Shown here piece by piece: positions 34,506-43,622 of a DNA stretch of 64,000 nucleotides. The translations under genes and the position numbers were made by a program. This stretch comes from Candidatus Obscuribacterales bacterium (GTDB lineage Bacteria; Cyanobacteriota; Vampirovibrionia; Obscuribacterales; Obscuribacteraceae). Within the stretch, counting starts at the first letter, position 1. Every line of letters starts with the position of its first letter. The notes beneath the pieces were generated by a model. The model was not told the origin of the DNA and did not search any database. It saw nothing but the letters and a program-made list of their open reading frames with translations. The stretch spans positions 186,001-250,000 of the forward strand of contig JACKCM010000001.1 in NCBI GenBank assembly GCA_020634035.1, written 5' to 3'.

Positions 34506-35624
34506 ATGGCCGCCATCCGCCCAAAAGAGTTTTTGATGATTCCCGGACCGACACCGGTACCGGATGAGATTCTTGAGATCCACGGTAGACAACCCCTCGG
34601 ACACCGCAGCACCGAGTTCTCGGGCCAGGTCGAATTGGCCGTGCAGGGACTGAAATGGCTGGGTGAGACCGAATCCGATCCCTTGATTTTGACCGCATCG
34701 GGAACCGGAGCCATGGATGCTGCAGTAGCGAACACCATCAACCGGGGAGACAGGGTATTGAGCCTGGTCTGCGGAGTTTTCGGCGAACGCTTCGCAAAAA
34801 TCGCAGAAGCCTATGGCGCCAGTGTAGAACGCCTGACAGTAGAAGCAGGTCAGGCCATTGATATAGAGTCAGTCAAAAAAGCACTGGCTGCCGATACCGG
34901 CAAAGAGATCAAAGCCGTTACGGTGACCCACAACGAAACCTCCACCGGTGTGATCAATGATTTAGAGTCGATAGCCAGAGTGGTCAAAGCCCATGGCGCG
35001 CTGATTCTGGTCGATGCTGTCACCAGCCTTGGTGCCGCTCATCTGCCCATAGACAAATGGAAACTCGACGTTGTCATAGCCGGAAGCCAGAAAGCGCTTA
35101 TGTTGCCTCCTGGTCTAGCCGTGATTTATTTTGGCAAAGAGGCGTGGAAGGCTTATGATCAATGCAATAACGGCAGATTCTATCTTGATCTGAAACGCTA
35201 CAAAACTTCCCAGGACAAAAACACAACCCCTTTTACACCGAATGTTTCTCTGGTCATGACCCTGGTCAAGTCACTAGAGATGATGAAAGAAGAGGGACGG
35301 GAAGCGATTCAAAAACGCCACATAGAAATGCGCACCATGCTTCGAGAAGCCCTTATCGAGATGGGATTGAAACCAGTGGTAGAGGAGGGCAATGCCTCTC
35401 CCACCATCACTTCGGTTTGGCCTCCGGAAGGCGTCAGCGTAGCCGACATCAGAGCAAGGCTAAAAGGCGATTATGCCATTATCGTCGCCGACGGCCAGGA
35501 AGATCTGAAAGGAAAAATCTTCCGAATCGGACATATGGGCTATGTTTTTCCCCGCGATATCGGCATGACCATTAACGCTCTAGCAACCATTTTCAAAAGC
35601 TTGAAACCAGTCACCAGAAGCTGA
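34506..35624 (+). CDS. class V aminotransferase (alanine-glyoxylate / soluble hydrogenase small-subunit type)
   Basis: 372 residues. The N-terminus LMIPGPTPVPDEIL, the PLP-binding TASGTGAMDAAVAN and the Schiff-base Lys in IAGSQKALMLPPGL identify a fold-type I class V aminotransferase. The closest pattern is the group annotated in cyanobacteria as soluble hydrogenase 42-kDa subunit, in fact alanine- or serine-glyoxylate aminotransferase-like. It acts in glyoxylate/serine metabolism. Monocistronic, with a possible promoter directly upstream. Confidence 0.9.
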   Translation: MAAIRPKEFLMIPGPTPVPDEILEIHGRQPLGHRSTEFSGQVELAVQGLKWLGETESDPLILTASGTGAMDAAVANTINRGDRVLSLVCGVFGERFAKIAEAYGASVERLTVEAGQAIDIESVKKALAADTGKEIKAVTVTHNETSTGVINDLESIARVVKAHGALILVDAVTSLGAAHLPIDKWKLDVVIAGSQKALMLPPGLAVIYFGKEAWKAYDQCNNGRFYLDLKRYKTSQDKNTTPFTPNVSLVMTLVKSLEMMKEEGREAIQKRHIEMRTMLREALIEMGLKPVVEEGNASPTITSVWPPEGVSVADIRARLKGDYAIIVADGQEDLKGKIFRIGHMGYVFPRDIGMTINALATIFKSLKPVTRS

Positions 35625-35673
35625 AAGACCCTGAAAACGTGACAACGGCGAAAATCCGGCTATACTACTCTTT

Positions 35674-36498
35674 ATGCGATTCTATTTAGATAAGAAGCTT
35701 AAAAAAGGGATTCTGGCTGGCCTTGGTCTGACGCTGATCTCAGCCGCACCTGCCCAGGCTTATTACTGGAACTATTATGGCGGCGGACGCTATTTCGGCA
35801 CCAATTTGCTTTATTCCATCCCCTACCTGGCTTCTCCTCTGCTTGGCTTGAACCGCGGACCTTATAACGCCAACCCGCTTTATTCCGCCAGCAGCTATCT
35901 AAATAGAGGCGCCCAGAGAGCCCTGACAGCCCCTCTCTACTATCAGCCCTACTATCTGCAAAACTACAAAGACGAAGAGCCCATCTACGATCCAAGAGAC
36001 AGAGTCCGTCCTGTTCGTGCCGGCAACCTCACCCAGGATCAGATCGTTCACGCTTCCTGGAAACAGGGCAATAACGTAGACCCTTTCTATGCTCCTATCC
36101 CGGGACAACCGACAACCACAGGTCAACCGACTGGACAGAGCCAGACACTACCACCAGTGGCACCACCAATCACTCCAAGACCGGCGGCTTCACCCCAACC
36201 CCAGAAAAGTTTCGATTTTCGCAGCTCCACTCCTGCTCCCATTGCTGACGGATTCATCGGCACCGTGATCGAACACCATGACGGCAATATGGCAAGCGCC
36301 CTGGCCGACCCTTCGACCCGCTCCTGGGCAAAAGCCCTGGGTCTGACCCAGGATGACAGCGCTCCCGGTGCGGAGTTTACCCCTACCAGAATCCACCTGA
36401 TTCGTCAGATCCTGCTCGATCCCTCTTTGACCTCGGTCAAAAAGCTTGATGCCATAAGGATACTGATACCGGCTTCCGCGAACCGCGCTACCAAATAA
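35674..36498 (+). CDS. secreted Tyr/Pro-rich protein, unknown function
   Basis: 274 residues with a signal peptide (KKGILAGLGLTLISAAPAQA). The mature N-terminal third is rich in Tyr and Asn; the middle (about 145-190) is a Pro/Thr/Gln linker. The C-terminal 80 residues look folded and helical (IHLIRQILLDPSLTSVKKLD). Lies 49 bp after the aminotransferase gene. I do not recognise a family. Confidence 0.65.
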   Translation: MRFYLDKKLKKGILAGLGLTLISAAPAQAYYWNYYGGGRYFGTNLLYSIPYLASPLLGLNRGPYNANPLYSASSYLNRGAQRALTAPLYYQPYYLQNYKDEEPIYDPRDRVRPVRAGNLTQDQIVHASWKQGNNVDPFYAPIPGQPTTTGQPTGQSQTLPPVAPPITPRPAASPQPQKSFDFRSSTPAPIADGFIGTVIEHHDGNMASALADPSTRSWAKALGLTQDDSAPGAEFTPTRIHLIRQILLDPSLTSVKKLDAIRILIPASANRATK

Positions 36499-36750
36499 AA
36501 CAAACGAAAAAAGGGAGCTGAGGTTCCCCGTTGTTATAGCTTTAATGTAGCTTTCTTGAAAAAGAAACATCTGAACTAGTAGTTTCCTGCGTGTTTTATA
36601 TTTTTTTACTCCAAGCTTAACCCTCCCCGACTCGCCTCTCACCGCCCAGCCAGAATCAGGACCAAGTCCAAATCAATCGCTATCTGAAGCGATCGGTTTT
36701 CTGTGCCCATAAATGCGGAGATGCCGGGGACAAAGTCATGAGGTCTCGAG

Positions 36751-37422
36751 ATGGCACATTATGCCGATATCTTTGAGTCTCTGGCCGATCTGAAGATGAA
36801 GATGAGGGAAGGTATCGACTACCGCATCCTCCTCCTCGATCGACAGAGCAAAGCTTCTATAATTGCCCCCCACGGCGGTTTCATCGAAGCCGGCACATCG
36901 CATCTGGCAAGGGCCATTGCGGGGCAAACGTTTAATCTGTACGACTTCCAGGGTCTTTTGAAATCGAGACCGGAACGTCTGCATGTTACCTCGACGAGAT
37001 TCAGAGACGACGACCTCACCGCCATGTTGAAAAGGTCGCTGTTCGCCGTATCGATACACGGCATGGGCAAAACCGACAACTGGAGGATCTGGACCGGAGG
37101 GTTGAATGAACCACTGAAGCGCCAGATCGACATCTGCCTGAAAGAAGCAGGGTTCTGGATCAATCCGGATCCGCCGCTATACAAGGGCAGAAGCAAGCTG
37201 AATGTCGTCAATCTGGCCAGAAAGAAAGGCGTCCAGCTGGAGCTACCGGAAGACCTGCTGCAGGTCATGTTTCTGAACGGCTTTTCAGACGGCGGCTACA
37301 GGCCGACCGCTCCGCAGCCGGAACTCAGCTCTCTGGGGCGACTGTTTGTCACTGCTGTTCTGCAGGGGATCTTCCTCTACCTGGCGGAACAGAGTCTAAT
37401 TTCCAAAACGAAAGCAGGCTGA
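36751..37422 (+). CDS. poly-gamma-glutamate hydrolase-family protein (PghP-like)
   Basis: 223 residues. Matches the phage PghP/DUF867 zinc amidohydrolase pattern: APHGGFIEAGTSHLARAIAG (zinc ligand His and Glu, about residues 38-57), FNLYDFQG, LHVTSTRFRDDDL, and AVSIHGMGKTDN with the next His. Such enzymes cleave gamma-linked polyglutamate. It has no signal peptide, so it would act in the cytoplasm or be released by other means. The downstream membrane protein starts 5 bp after its stop, so the two are surely coupled. No phage genes are near. Confidence 0.82.
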   Translation: MAHYADIFESLADLKMKMREGIDYRILLLDRQSKASIIAPHGGFIEAGTSHLARAIAGQTFNLYDFQGLLKSRPERLHVTSTRFRDDDLTAMLKRSLFAVSIHGMGKTDNWRIWTGGLNEPLKRQIDICLKEAGFWINPDPPLYKGRSKLNVVNLARKKGVQLELPEDLLQVMFLNGFSDGGYRPTAPQPELSSLGRLFVTAVLQGIFLYLAEQSLISKTKAG

Positions 37423-37427
37423 TTATC

Positions 37428-38441
37428 ATGATCTACCGACTGAGTAAAATCGCCTCAACAGGCGCATATCTTGTTTTGATCTGGCTCACCTGGCAGTGGT
37501 TCCAGGGCGACACCCACTGGACGTTCAGCATCGGCTGCACCATCGTCAGTGGCATGTGGCTCGCTCTCACCGCCTTCGAGCTCGGACATCTTTTCAGGAC
37601 CTACTTCGACATCCTCTCACGTTTGAAGATGTTGATTCCAATTCTGCTGGGTACGGCACTGTCCGGTCTGGCAGCCTGGTTCGGCGAGCCCCTGGCACTG
37701 AAAGTGGTGGCAGGGGTCGAGCTGCTCTTCTGGCTCGGCATCTACGTGAAGTACCGCCTCAATCGCAGGCGCTACATCAAGCAGGGCCATGGTCCGCTGC
37801 CCAGAGGCACCTGGGTCAATCCCCCGGTGGAAGCTATTCAGGAATTCGACCTCATCCTCACCTCGGGCAACATCGCCCGTCGCTTGAGAGAGAGCGTCGG
37901 ACACGGTGAAGTAGCCGTGCGCATGGAGGACGGAGAGCTGTATTTTCTGAGCTCTTACATGGAGACCGGTACGGTCTTCGCCCGAGCCGAGGAGGTAACT
38001 GCAAAGCTCCTGAGAAACAACCACTATGTGGTTCTCCGGCCGACAGTCTCCTTTAGTGACGACCAGAGAGCGGCGGTGCCCTCCCTGACCAGAATCTTGA
38101 TTGAGCAGAATCGACTCTACAAAGAGACGAAGCAAGCAAGGCGCAGCGCCTGGCTCAATCATCTGCCCCTGCCCCAGTCCTGGCGCCAGTGGCTGATCCG
38201 AAAGTTTCCGGTTACCGGCTATGACTGGACCGGTCTTTTGATTGGCCAGAAGCACAGCGACCACTGGACCTGTGTCGGTCTTTGCCTGGAGCTCTACCAT
38301 CGCCTGGGCATGAAGACCAACCAGTATGGCACCGGTCTTTTCGGTCTCGGCACCGGACTGCTCGATCCGATAATGCCGGTGAGATTCCTGGCTGATCCCT
38401 CTTTCAGAATCCTTTCGGAAGAGGACAAGGGGACTATCTGA
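37428..38441 (+). CDS. membrane protein with YiiX-like (permuted NlpC/P60) domain
   Basis: 337 residues. Four hydrophobic segments in the first 115 residues are followed by a soluble domain. The domain reads EFDLILTSGNIARRLRE, GHGEVAVRMEDGELYFLSS (candidate His), GYDWTGLLIG, and HWTCVGLCLELYHRLGM (candidate Cys), in the order seen in permuted NlpC/P60 peptidases of the YiiX type. Such enzymes cut peptide or lipid amide/ester bonds. The assignment rests on motif order only. Coupled to the PghP-like gene (5-bp gap) and followed by a terminator. Confidence 0.6.
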   Translation: MIYRLSKIASTGAYLVLIWLTWQWFQGDTHWTFSIGCTIVSGMWLALTAFELGHLFRTYFDILSRLKMLIPILLGTALSGLAAWFGEPLALKVVAGVELLFWLGIYVKYRLNRRRYIKQGHGPLPRGTWVNPPVEAIQEFDLILTSGNIARRLRESVGHGEVAVRMEDGELYFLSSYMETGTVFARAEEVTAKLLRNNHYVVLRPTVSFSDDQRAAVPSLTRILIEQNRLYKETKQARRSAWLNHLPLPQSWRQWLIRKFPVTGYDWTGLLIGQKHSDHWTCVGLCLELYHRLGMKTNQYGTGLFGLGTGLLDPIMPVRFLADPSFRILSEEDKGTI

Positions 38442-38458
38442 TAGCCGATTTTTCGAAT

Positions 38459-38496
38459 ATGGGTCTTGCCTTCGGCATAGACCCATGTTCTTTTTC
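38459..38496 (+). terminator. intrinsic terminator of the PghP/YiiX-like operon
   Basis: ATGGGTCT/AGACCCAT arms with a TTCGG-type loop, then GTTCTTTTTC. Confidence 0.85.
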
Positions 38497-38505
38497 TCGA
38501 TTGTT

Positions 38506-38520
38506 ACTACTTTTTATAGT
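38506..38520 (+). repeat. terminator-associated palindrome, copy 8
   Basis: ACTAC-TTTTT-ATAGT, 9 bp past the terminator. Confidence 0.75.
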
Positions 38521-39015
38521 GTTTATCTCACTACAACAAAGTGCAGCGCTTAGCATTCCTTAAACGCTTGTACAGGTTGCGCTAGCAGGATTTTTTGAAA
38601 CGTTTTCGACACGAATAACCCTTATTTTCATAGAAAACTTGTCCACAAAGCCCTCTACCAGCAGAGAACCCTCAACCTGTGAGCCTTCCCTGAAAGACAT
38701 TGAGCCTTTCGCCCCTGCGTCATCAAAGGCCACAAGCCGGATCAAAAACTTCAAACTTCTTCTGAATCAAAAGATTCAAAGAGTAGGCTCAAGGTATTCA
38801 TCCTCGCTTCTATTCACCCGGAGAGATCGTTAACAACCAGGAAAGATTCCCAGAAAACAAAGATCTACTCAAGAGCCCTCGGGCTTCCGGGATGAAGCGA
38901 CTGGATGAAGACTGAATAGTATTTCCGCTTTCAAAAAATATTCGAAGCAATTTCTTTGACCCGCTGCCGCGTCGGTAGTGGGTTTGTCGCAAACCTAAAA
39001 ATGGAGCAGAACCAT
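38521..39015. other. intergenic region upstream of the glycosyltransferase
   Basis: About 495 bp with no supported gene; presumably holds the promoter and leader of the gene at 39016. Confidence 0.4.
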
Positions 39016-40209
39016 ATGGGACTGAAAGTACTCATGCTTGCATGGGAATATCCGCCACGTCTTGTCGGCGGTCTGGCTCGCGTTGTCTACGCGATTTCGA
39101 AAGAACTGGCGAGCCAGGGCTGTGAAGTCCACGTCGTCACAGCCGACCATCCGGGCACTCCGGAATACATATTCGAAGAAGGAGTTCACGTCCACCGGGT
39201 CAAGAACCAGACCGGCCCGGATGGAAATGAAGCCCTCACCGTCGACTTCATCAACTGGATCAGCCGGCTCAACTTCGGCATTCTTCAGCACGCCATCAAG
39301 CTGCATCAGCAGTCGCCTTTCGATGTCGTGCATGCCCATGATTGGCTGGTGGCAGACGCCGCCTGGACCATGAAGTCTTTCGGTGTTCCGGTGGTCTCCA
39401 CCATCCACGCCACCGAATTCGGCAGAAACCGCGGCTCTCTTGCAAGCCAGACCAGCAAGGTCATCGACCAGGTGGAATGGCGGCTGATTCAGGAGTCCGC
39501 GCAGGTGATCGTCAACAGCCGTCACATGCTCGCCGAGGTGAAGAATCACTTCGGCACTCCGGCCGAGAAGGTGGAGATTATCCCCAACGGCATCGATGCA
39601 GATCGTTTCAAATGCCAGACCTCCGAGGAACAGCTCCGTGCGAAGCACGGCATCGGTGACGGTCCCGTCACTCTGTTCGTCGGTCGCCTCGTTGAAGAAA
39701 AAGGGATTCAGGTTCTGCTCGATGCAGCGCCTCGTATCCTCGAACAGCATCCCGATGCCACCTTCGTGATCGCGGGCAGCGGCTACTACCAGAGCGCGCT
39801 CGAGCAGAAAGCCTCTGCCCTGGGCATCGCCGGCAGTGTCCGATTCTTCGGTCACGCCGATGACACGGCTCTTTCCGAGCTGTACACCATGGCTGACGCC
39901 GTGGCTGTGCCCAGTCTCTACGAGCCTTTCGGCATCGTCGCCCTCGAAGGCATGGCCGCGGGCGTGCCCACTGTCACCTCCGACACAGGCGGTCTGATGG
40001 ACATCATCGACCACCTCAACAACGGTCTGACCACCTACGCAGGCAATCCCGAAAGCGTTGCCTGGGGACTGCTGCAGGTGCTCAACAACCAGGAGGTCGC
40101 CGCCCGCATCGGCAAACAGGGTCGCGCTCACGTGATCGAGCACTACTCCTGGCAGACAATCTCCTCCCGAACCCTCGCCCTTTATCAGCGAGCGGTTGAA
40201 GAAGAGTGA
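39016..40209 (+). CDS. glycogen-synthase-like glycosyltransferase (GT4/GT5 fold)
   Basis: About 397 residues from the ATG preceded by GGAG; a start at 39001 would add five. GT-B fold: N-terminal VLMLAWEYPPRLVGGLARVV (nucleotide-sugar glycogen/starch synthase-like Gly loop), DVVHAHDWLVADA, and C-terminal acceptor/donor motifs FVGRLVEEKGIQVLL and SLYEPFGIVALEGMAAG (the EX7E motif). Likely transfers glucose from ADP- or UDP-glucose to glycogen or a related glycan; exact specificity is open. GC-rich, so probably well expressed. Monocistronic with a strong terminator. Confidence 0.88.
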   Translation: MGLKVLMLAWEYPPRLVGGLARVVYAISKELASQGCEVHVVTADHPGTPEYIFEEGVHVHRVKNQTGPDGNEALTVDFINWISRLNFGILQHAIKLHQQSPFDVVHAHDWLVADAAWTMKSFGVPVVSTIHATEFGRNRGSLASQTSKVIDQVEWRLIQESAQVIVNSRHMLAEVKNHFGTPAEKVEIIPNGIDADRFKCQTSEEQLRAKHGIGDGPVTLFVGRLVEEKGIQVLLDAAPRILEQHPDATFVIAGSGYYQSALEQKASALGIAGSVRFFGHADDTALSELYTMADAVAVPSLYEPFGIVALEGMAAGVPTVTSDTGGLMDIIDHLNNGLTTYAGNPESVAWGLLQVLNNQEVAARIGKQGRAHVIEHYSWQTISSRTLALYQRAVEEE

Positions 40210-40242
40210 GCCGTCAATCAGTTAGTTAAATAAACGTCTTTT

Positions 40243-40296
40243 CGATGCCGGTATCTTGAGGCTTTCTCCTCAACAAGATACCGGCATCATTTTTTT
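40243..40296 (+). terminator. intrinsic terminator of the glycosyltransferase gene
   Basis: GATGCCGGTATCTTG/CAAGATACCGGCATC arms followed by ATTTTTTTC. Confidence 0.9.
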
Positions 40297-40307
40297 CATG
40301 GATTTTT

Positions 40308-40322
40308 ACTATCTTCTATAAT
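40308..40322 (+). repeat. terminator-associated palindrome, copy 9
   Basis: ACTAT-CTTCT-ATAAT, between two converging terminators (40243-40296 and 40334-40363). Confidence 0.7.
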
Positions 40323-40333
40323 ATTACAATCGA

Positions 40334-40363
40334 GAAAAAAGAGTGAGAGCTGATTGCTCTCAC
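40334..40363 (-). terminator. intrinsic terminator of the 40-42.8 kb minus-strand operon
   Basis: GTGAGAGC/GCTCTCAC arms (40343-40363) and TCTTTTTTC on the minus strand. Confidence 0.85.
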
Positions 40364-40468
40364 TAAAATGCTACCGTGGCGGTCCTAACGAAGCAGCAGA
40401 TTTATTCGGCTATCACCAACTCTGCAGCCACGACAGCTCCGCTGAAATGTAGCAAACCTATTTATTCA

Positions 40469-41383
40469 TTATTGATTTTCGTCCTTTTCGTCCTTTTCAT
40501 CCTTTTTGCAATGACCCTCGCAAAACTCATGCTGTTTGCAATTCAGGTCGGCCAGGTCTACATGGGCAGTCGTCCAGTCTGGTCTGTGGGCGGTCAGAAT
40601 CCGAACGATATTACCGTCCCCTGACTTAGCGGCTGACTCTTTGACAGATGAAAGAGGCTCCGGCGCGATAGCTCCCTGACTCCAGTCGAGCTTGCTTTCC
40701 GCCACCATTTCATCCAATCTCTTTCCGAGCCGCCTTGAGAAATCTCCGTAGCTTACTTCGGCGACAGCAGCCAGACGACCTTCGAGTTCATCAAAAACTC
40801 GGAAGGCATCGAGCTCATTGACTAAAGGAGCAACGTTGACCAGGCCGATACGCTGTACCAGTATCGAGGCTTTGAGATGACCGCGATGACAGTCCTTAAG
40901 GAAAGAGAAGAAGGTGGAGTAGTCCAACCGAAGCAAAATCAACTGCTCAACCGGATTCGAAGCAGGCAGCAGTTCAAGGGCTAGCTTGTAAGCGACAATT
41001 CCGCTCAGCTCTTCCAAGTAGTTCGGATCATTGAGACTCTCGCGGTCCGCACACCAGTTCAGTTTATCAAAGCCGTATTGGATAGTCGTTCTGGCTGTCC
41101 GCACCTTGCGAACACTGCCTCCGTCTTTTACTTCGATCTCGATCGAATTGAGATCCGCCTGACGAGGCACCGTAAACTCGAGCAATCCGAACTTCTCGAG
41201 ATACTCTATGCGCCTCTGAAACTCGACTGGCTTGAGACCCATCGCCTCTTTCAGGTAACGTCGAACGAAACCGGCAATCAGAGAAAGAAAAGGACCGTCA
41301 TAAACGGTAGAAACGAACTGGACGGGAAGATCCGGTACATGCCGGATGTTTTCGAAAAGAGAAGGGCTATTCACTGTCTTCAT
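40469..41383 (-). CDS. hypothetical protein, third gene of an overlapping operon
   Basis: About 304 residues. No signal peptide or membrane segment. The central part is helical (YLEELSGIVAYKLALELLP, YSTFFSFLKDCHRGHLKAS). The C-terminus is unusual: a His/Cys cluster CKQHEFCEGHCKK, then the acidic-basic repeat DEKDEKDENQ, suggesting metal binding. It overlaps the end of the preceding gene by 17 bp if the ATG at 41383 is used, so translation is coupled. Family unknown. Confidence 0.6.
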   Translation of the reverse strand: MKTVNSPSLFENIRHVPDLPVQFVSTVYDGPFLSLIAGFVRRYLKEAMGLKPVEFQRRIEYLEKFGLLEFTVPRQADLNSIEIEVKDGGSVRKVRTARTTIQYGFDKLNWCADRESLNDPNYLEELSGIVAYKLALELLPASNPVEQLILLRLDYSTFFSFLKDCHRGHLKASILVQRIGLVNVAPLVNELDAFRVFDELEGRLAAVAEVSYGDFSRRLGKRLDEMVAESKLDWSQGAIAPEPLSSVKESAAKSGDGNIVRILTAHRPDWTTAHVDLADLNCKQHEFCEGHCKKDEKDEKDENQ

Positions 41384-41738
41384 CCTCGATACAGGCACCC
41401 ATCAGACGACGGGCGCGATTGACTTTGATCAACAGGTCTTCAAGTCGCTGCTGTAATACATACAGCTCTGAAAGATCGTCGATGTTCTTATAGTTGAGCG
41501 CAAGAATTTCTCGCTGCTCTTCATAGCACTCTGCGAGCAGCCTATCCGTTTCAGTCCGGTCGAACCGGCAATCTTCAGAACAGTGTTCGCGAATAATTCG
41601 AATCTGCCCCAGGGCAAGATCGAGATAAATCAGATGCTCCCTGATTCTCTGGTGAAAAAACGCCGGAGAATTGCGAAACTTATAGGAATGCAGATAGAGC
41701 AAACCCAATATCAGCAGCATACTCGTAAGCCACCACAT
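41367..41738 (-). CDS. small single-pass membrane protein, second gene of the operon
   Basis: About 123 residues from ATG 41738, chosen because AGGAGGCACTTT precedes it. One N-terminal transmembrane segment (WWLTSMLLILGLLYLHSY) is followed by a charged helical and coiled-coil domain with two Cys (HCSEDC). Overlaps the preceding gene by about 60 bp and the following one by 17 bp. Unknown function; probably works with its operon partners at the membrane. Confidence 0.6.
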   Translation of the reverse strand: MWWLTSMLLILGLLYLHSYKFRNSPAFFHQRIREHLIYLDLALGQIRIIREHCSEDCRFDRTETDRLLAECYEEQREILALNYKNIDDLSELYVLQQRLEDLLIKVNRARRLMGACIEDEDSE

Positions 41739-42804
41739 AAAGTGCCTCCTGGATAGAGTTGATTGAGATGAAGAAACCGGCAAGAATCGATTTGAGTTTG
41801 GTACGCCCTTCACGCCGCTCTTTAATGCGCCGGGCCTTTACTCTGTAATGGAAAGCCACTGTCTTATCAGCGCCTTCATCCCGCAATTCATGCAGCTCTG
41901 CAAGACGAAGAAGATCACTTTCAATGGCTGAATATTCCGGACCTGAGACAAGAGCAGTAAGATCGATCATCTCGAGATGAGCGTTTATATGATCGACTAG
42001 GGCAACCCGCTTGCTGCGATGGTAAAACTCTACTAGTTTCTCCAATTCGGGCTTCAATTGCCTGGATTCTTTTCCGCAACTCTTCTCCATAATCGAGTAC
42101 CAATCCAGACTGGAATGCAATGAAGCATAGAATTCAGCCTCTCTGCTGTCACCTGCCGCCGCATGAAGATTCGCCATCTCTTTGTAGAGAGGCGCTGAAA
42201 GCAAACAACTATCAAAGCCTCGCGCTTCTACCCGTTCAATAAGAGTAGCGCTTACTGCAAGTGCTTTTCTCGAATCTCCGAGTCGCAAGTAAACACACTT
42301 CAGATCTGACAGCGCGGCATCAAGAGCCTCACTATCTTCATCGGTGTGCTCGACTATTTCGAGATAGAGACCAAGAGCGTCACTATCCCTGGTGCAAGAT
42401 GCATAGCAGTCGGCCAGCTTTTTTAGAGCCGCAAGCAAGACCGGATCGTCAGCATCCTTTATCTGACGCAGAATCTCCACGGCCTTCTCGAAGAACCTAC
42501 GGCCGGAAGCCGGATACAACTCGGAAGAATGGAGGTCGCCCAGGGCAATCCAGTGCCTGGCAGCTTCGCTGCTGACCTTGCCGAAGTAAACATGGTCCAT
42601 AGAAAGCCACGAATAAATCAGATGCTCACGGCGACTGAAATCGGAGCCAAACTGGCTGTTTTTTCCACTATATGACTGACCCATCATGCGGATGTGGTAG
42701 GGAGCCATATCCTGTAAATCACTAAGAAATCGGGTAAACCTCTCGCTCATACGAGAGAAGAACCTGAAAGGTTTTAAGAGCTTAAGAAAGATCGACGTTT
42801 TCAT
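41680..42804 (-). CDS. TPR-like helical-repeat protein, first gene of the operon
   Basis: 374 residues. The middle (about 85-260) is a run of helical pairs resembling TPR units (ASGRRFFEKAVEILRQIKD, ALKKLADCYASCTRDSDALGLYLEIVE, SLYKEMANLHAAAGDSREAEFYAS type). The C-terminus (ILAGFFISINSIQEALYVVAYEYAADIGFALSAFL) is hydrophobic and may bind the membrane. GGAGGAAGCGCGTT precedes the ATG. Probably a scaffold for the two downstream proteins. Confidence 0.65.
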   Translation of the reverse strand: MKTSIFLKLLKPFRFFSRMSERFTRFLSDLQDMAPYHIRMMGQSYSGKNSQFGSDFSRREHLIYSWLSMDHVYFGKVSSEAARHWIALGDLHSSELYPASGRRFFEKAVEILRQIKDADDPVLLAALKKLADCYASCTRDSDALGLYLEIVEHTDEDSEALDAALSDLKCVYLRLGDSRKALAVSATLIERVEARGFDSCLLSAPLYKEMANLHAAAGDSREAEFYASLHSSLDWYSIMEKSCGKESRQLKPELEKLVEFYHRSKRVALVDHINAHLEMIDLTALVSGPEYSAIESDLLRLAELHELRDEGADKTVAFHYRVKARRIKERREGRTKLKSILAGFFISINSIQEALYVVAYEYAADIGFALSAFL

Positions 42805-43622
42805 AACGCGCTTCCTCCGGTCGAATTGGTTGATCGGAAGCGAAGTAGAGCGAGACCAGGGCTCGAAAGCCTCTTCGCCGCGCGCAAATCACTCTAGGGA
42901 AATTACTAATTTACTGGTCTGTGGGATTCCTCTGAAAAGTTTGAATTGAAGTTCACCAGACCTTCCTAACAACTTTCGATTCACGAACACAACTTGATCA
43001 CATTTGCTCATATCCCGCTGTCAGTCAGCTATACAGCTGGAAAAGCTCCATTTATGACCTTGATCGAAATAGGCAAAGAACAAAATTCAAAAACTGTGCA
43101 TCCATCTCTCCACAACGTATACAGAGACCAAGCCCACCTTGACAGCACCACATGTGCCACCATTTACTATTGTTTCCAGCCTCGAATATGCGCGACATAT
43201 ATTCAAAAGTCTGCAGATGCGAATGAGAACAGATAACGGTAAAACTATTCGGAAAACTTTTATCGAGAACAAGATTTTTTCTTACGTTCAAGCCACAGGA
43301 CAAAATGCTGCTTTGCAACTGTCTGCGCCCGAGTACAGAAGATTGCCGAAAAGTACCATCAGTCAGCTTCGCTAACCTTATTAACTCATGACATCTCTAT
43401 CCTTAGCCATTAATAAGTCAAAAGGTTGGCGTGGATGACTTGAGATCAAATAAGTTCCAGACAGTCTTTTTCTGAATTCAAGATTTTTGCCACTGGCTAA
43501 ATATTTAAAACTCCGCCCGACACTCCTTCAAGACCACGCCTTTCTCTCGAAAGACGAGGAAACCTGCGGTTCTAACAGAGCCTGAGAGACGGAGTAAGTT
43601 CACCTATAGGAGCCTGGTTACC
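42805..43622. other. long intergenic region between divergent genes
   Basis: About 820 bp, AT-rich. Short open frames exist on both strands but none has a good start site or recognisable product. It should contain promoters for the 42.8 kb operon and for the MFS gene. No palindrome copy. Confidence 0.4.

Noticed and set aside
36751..37422. Prophage remnant suggested by the PghP-like gene
   Set aside because: No integrase, structural, lysis or attachment-site signals are nearby; neighbours are housekeeping genes.
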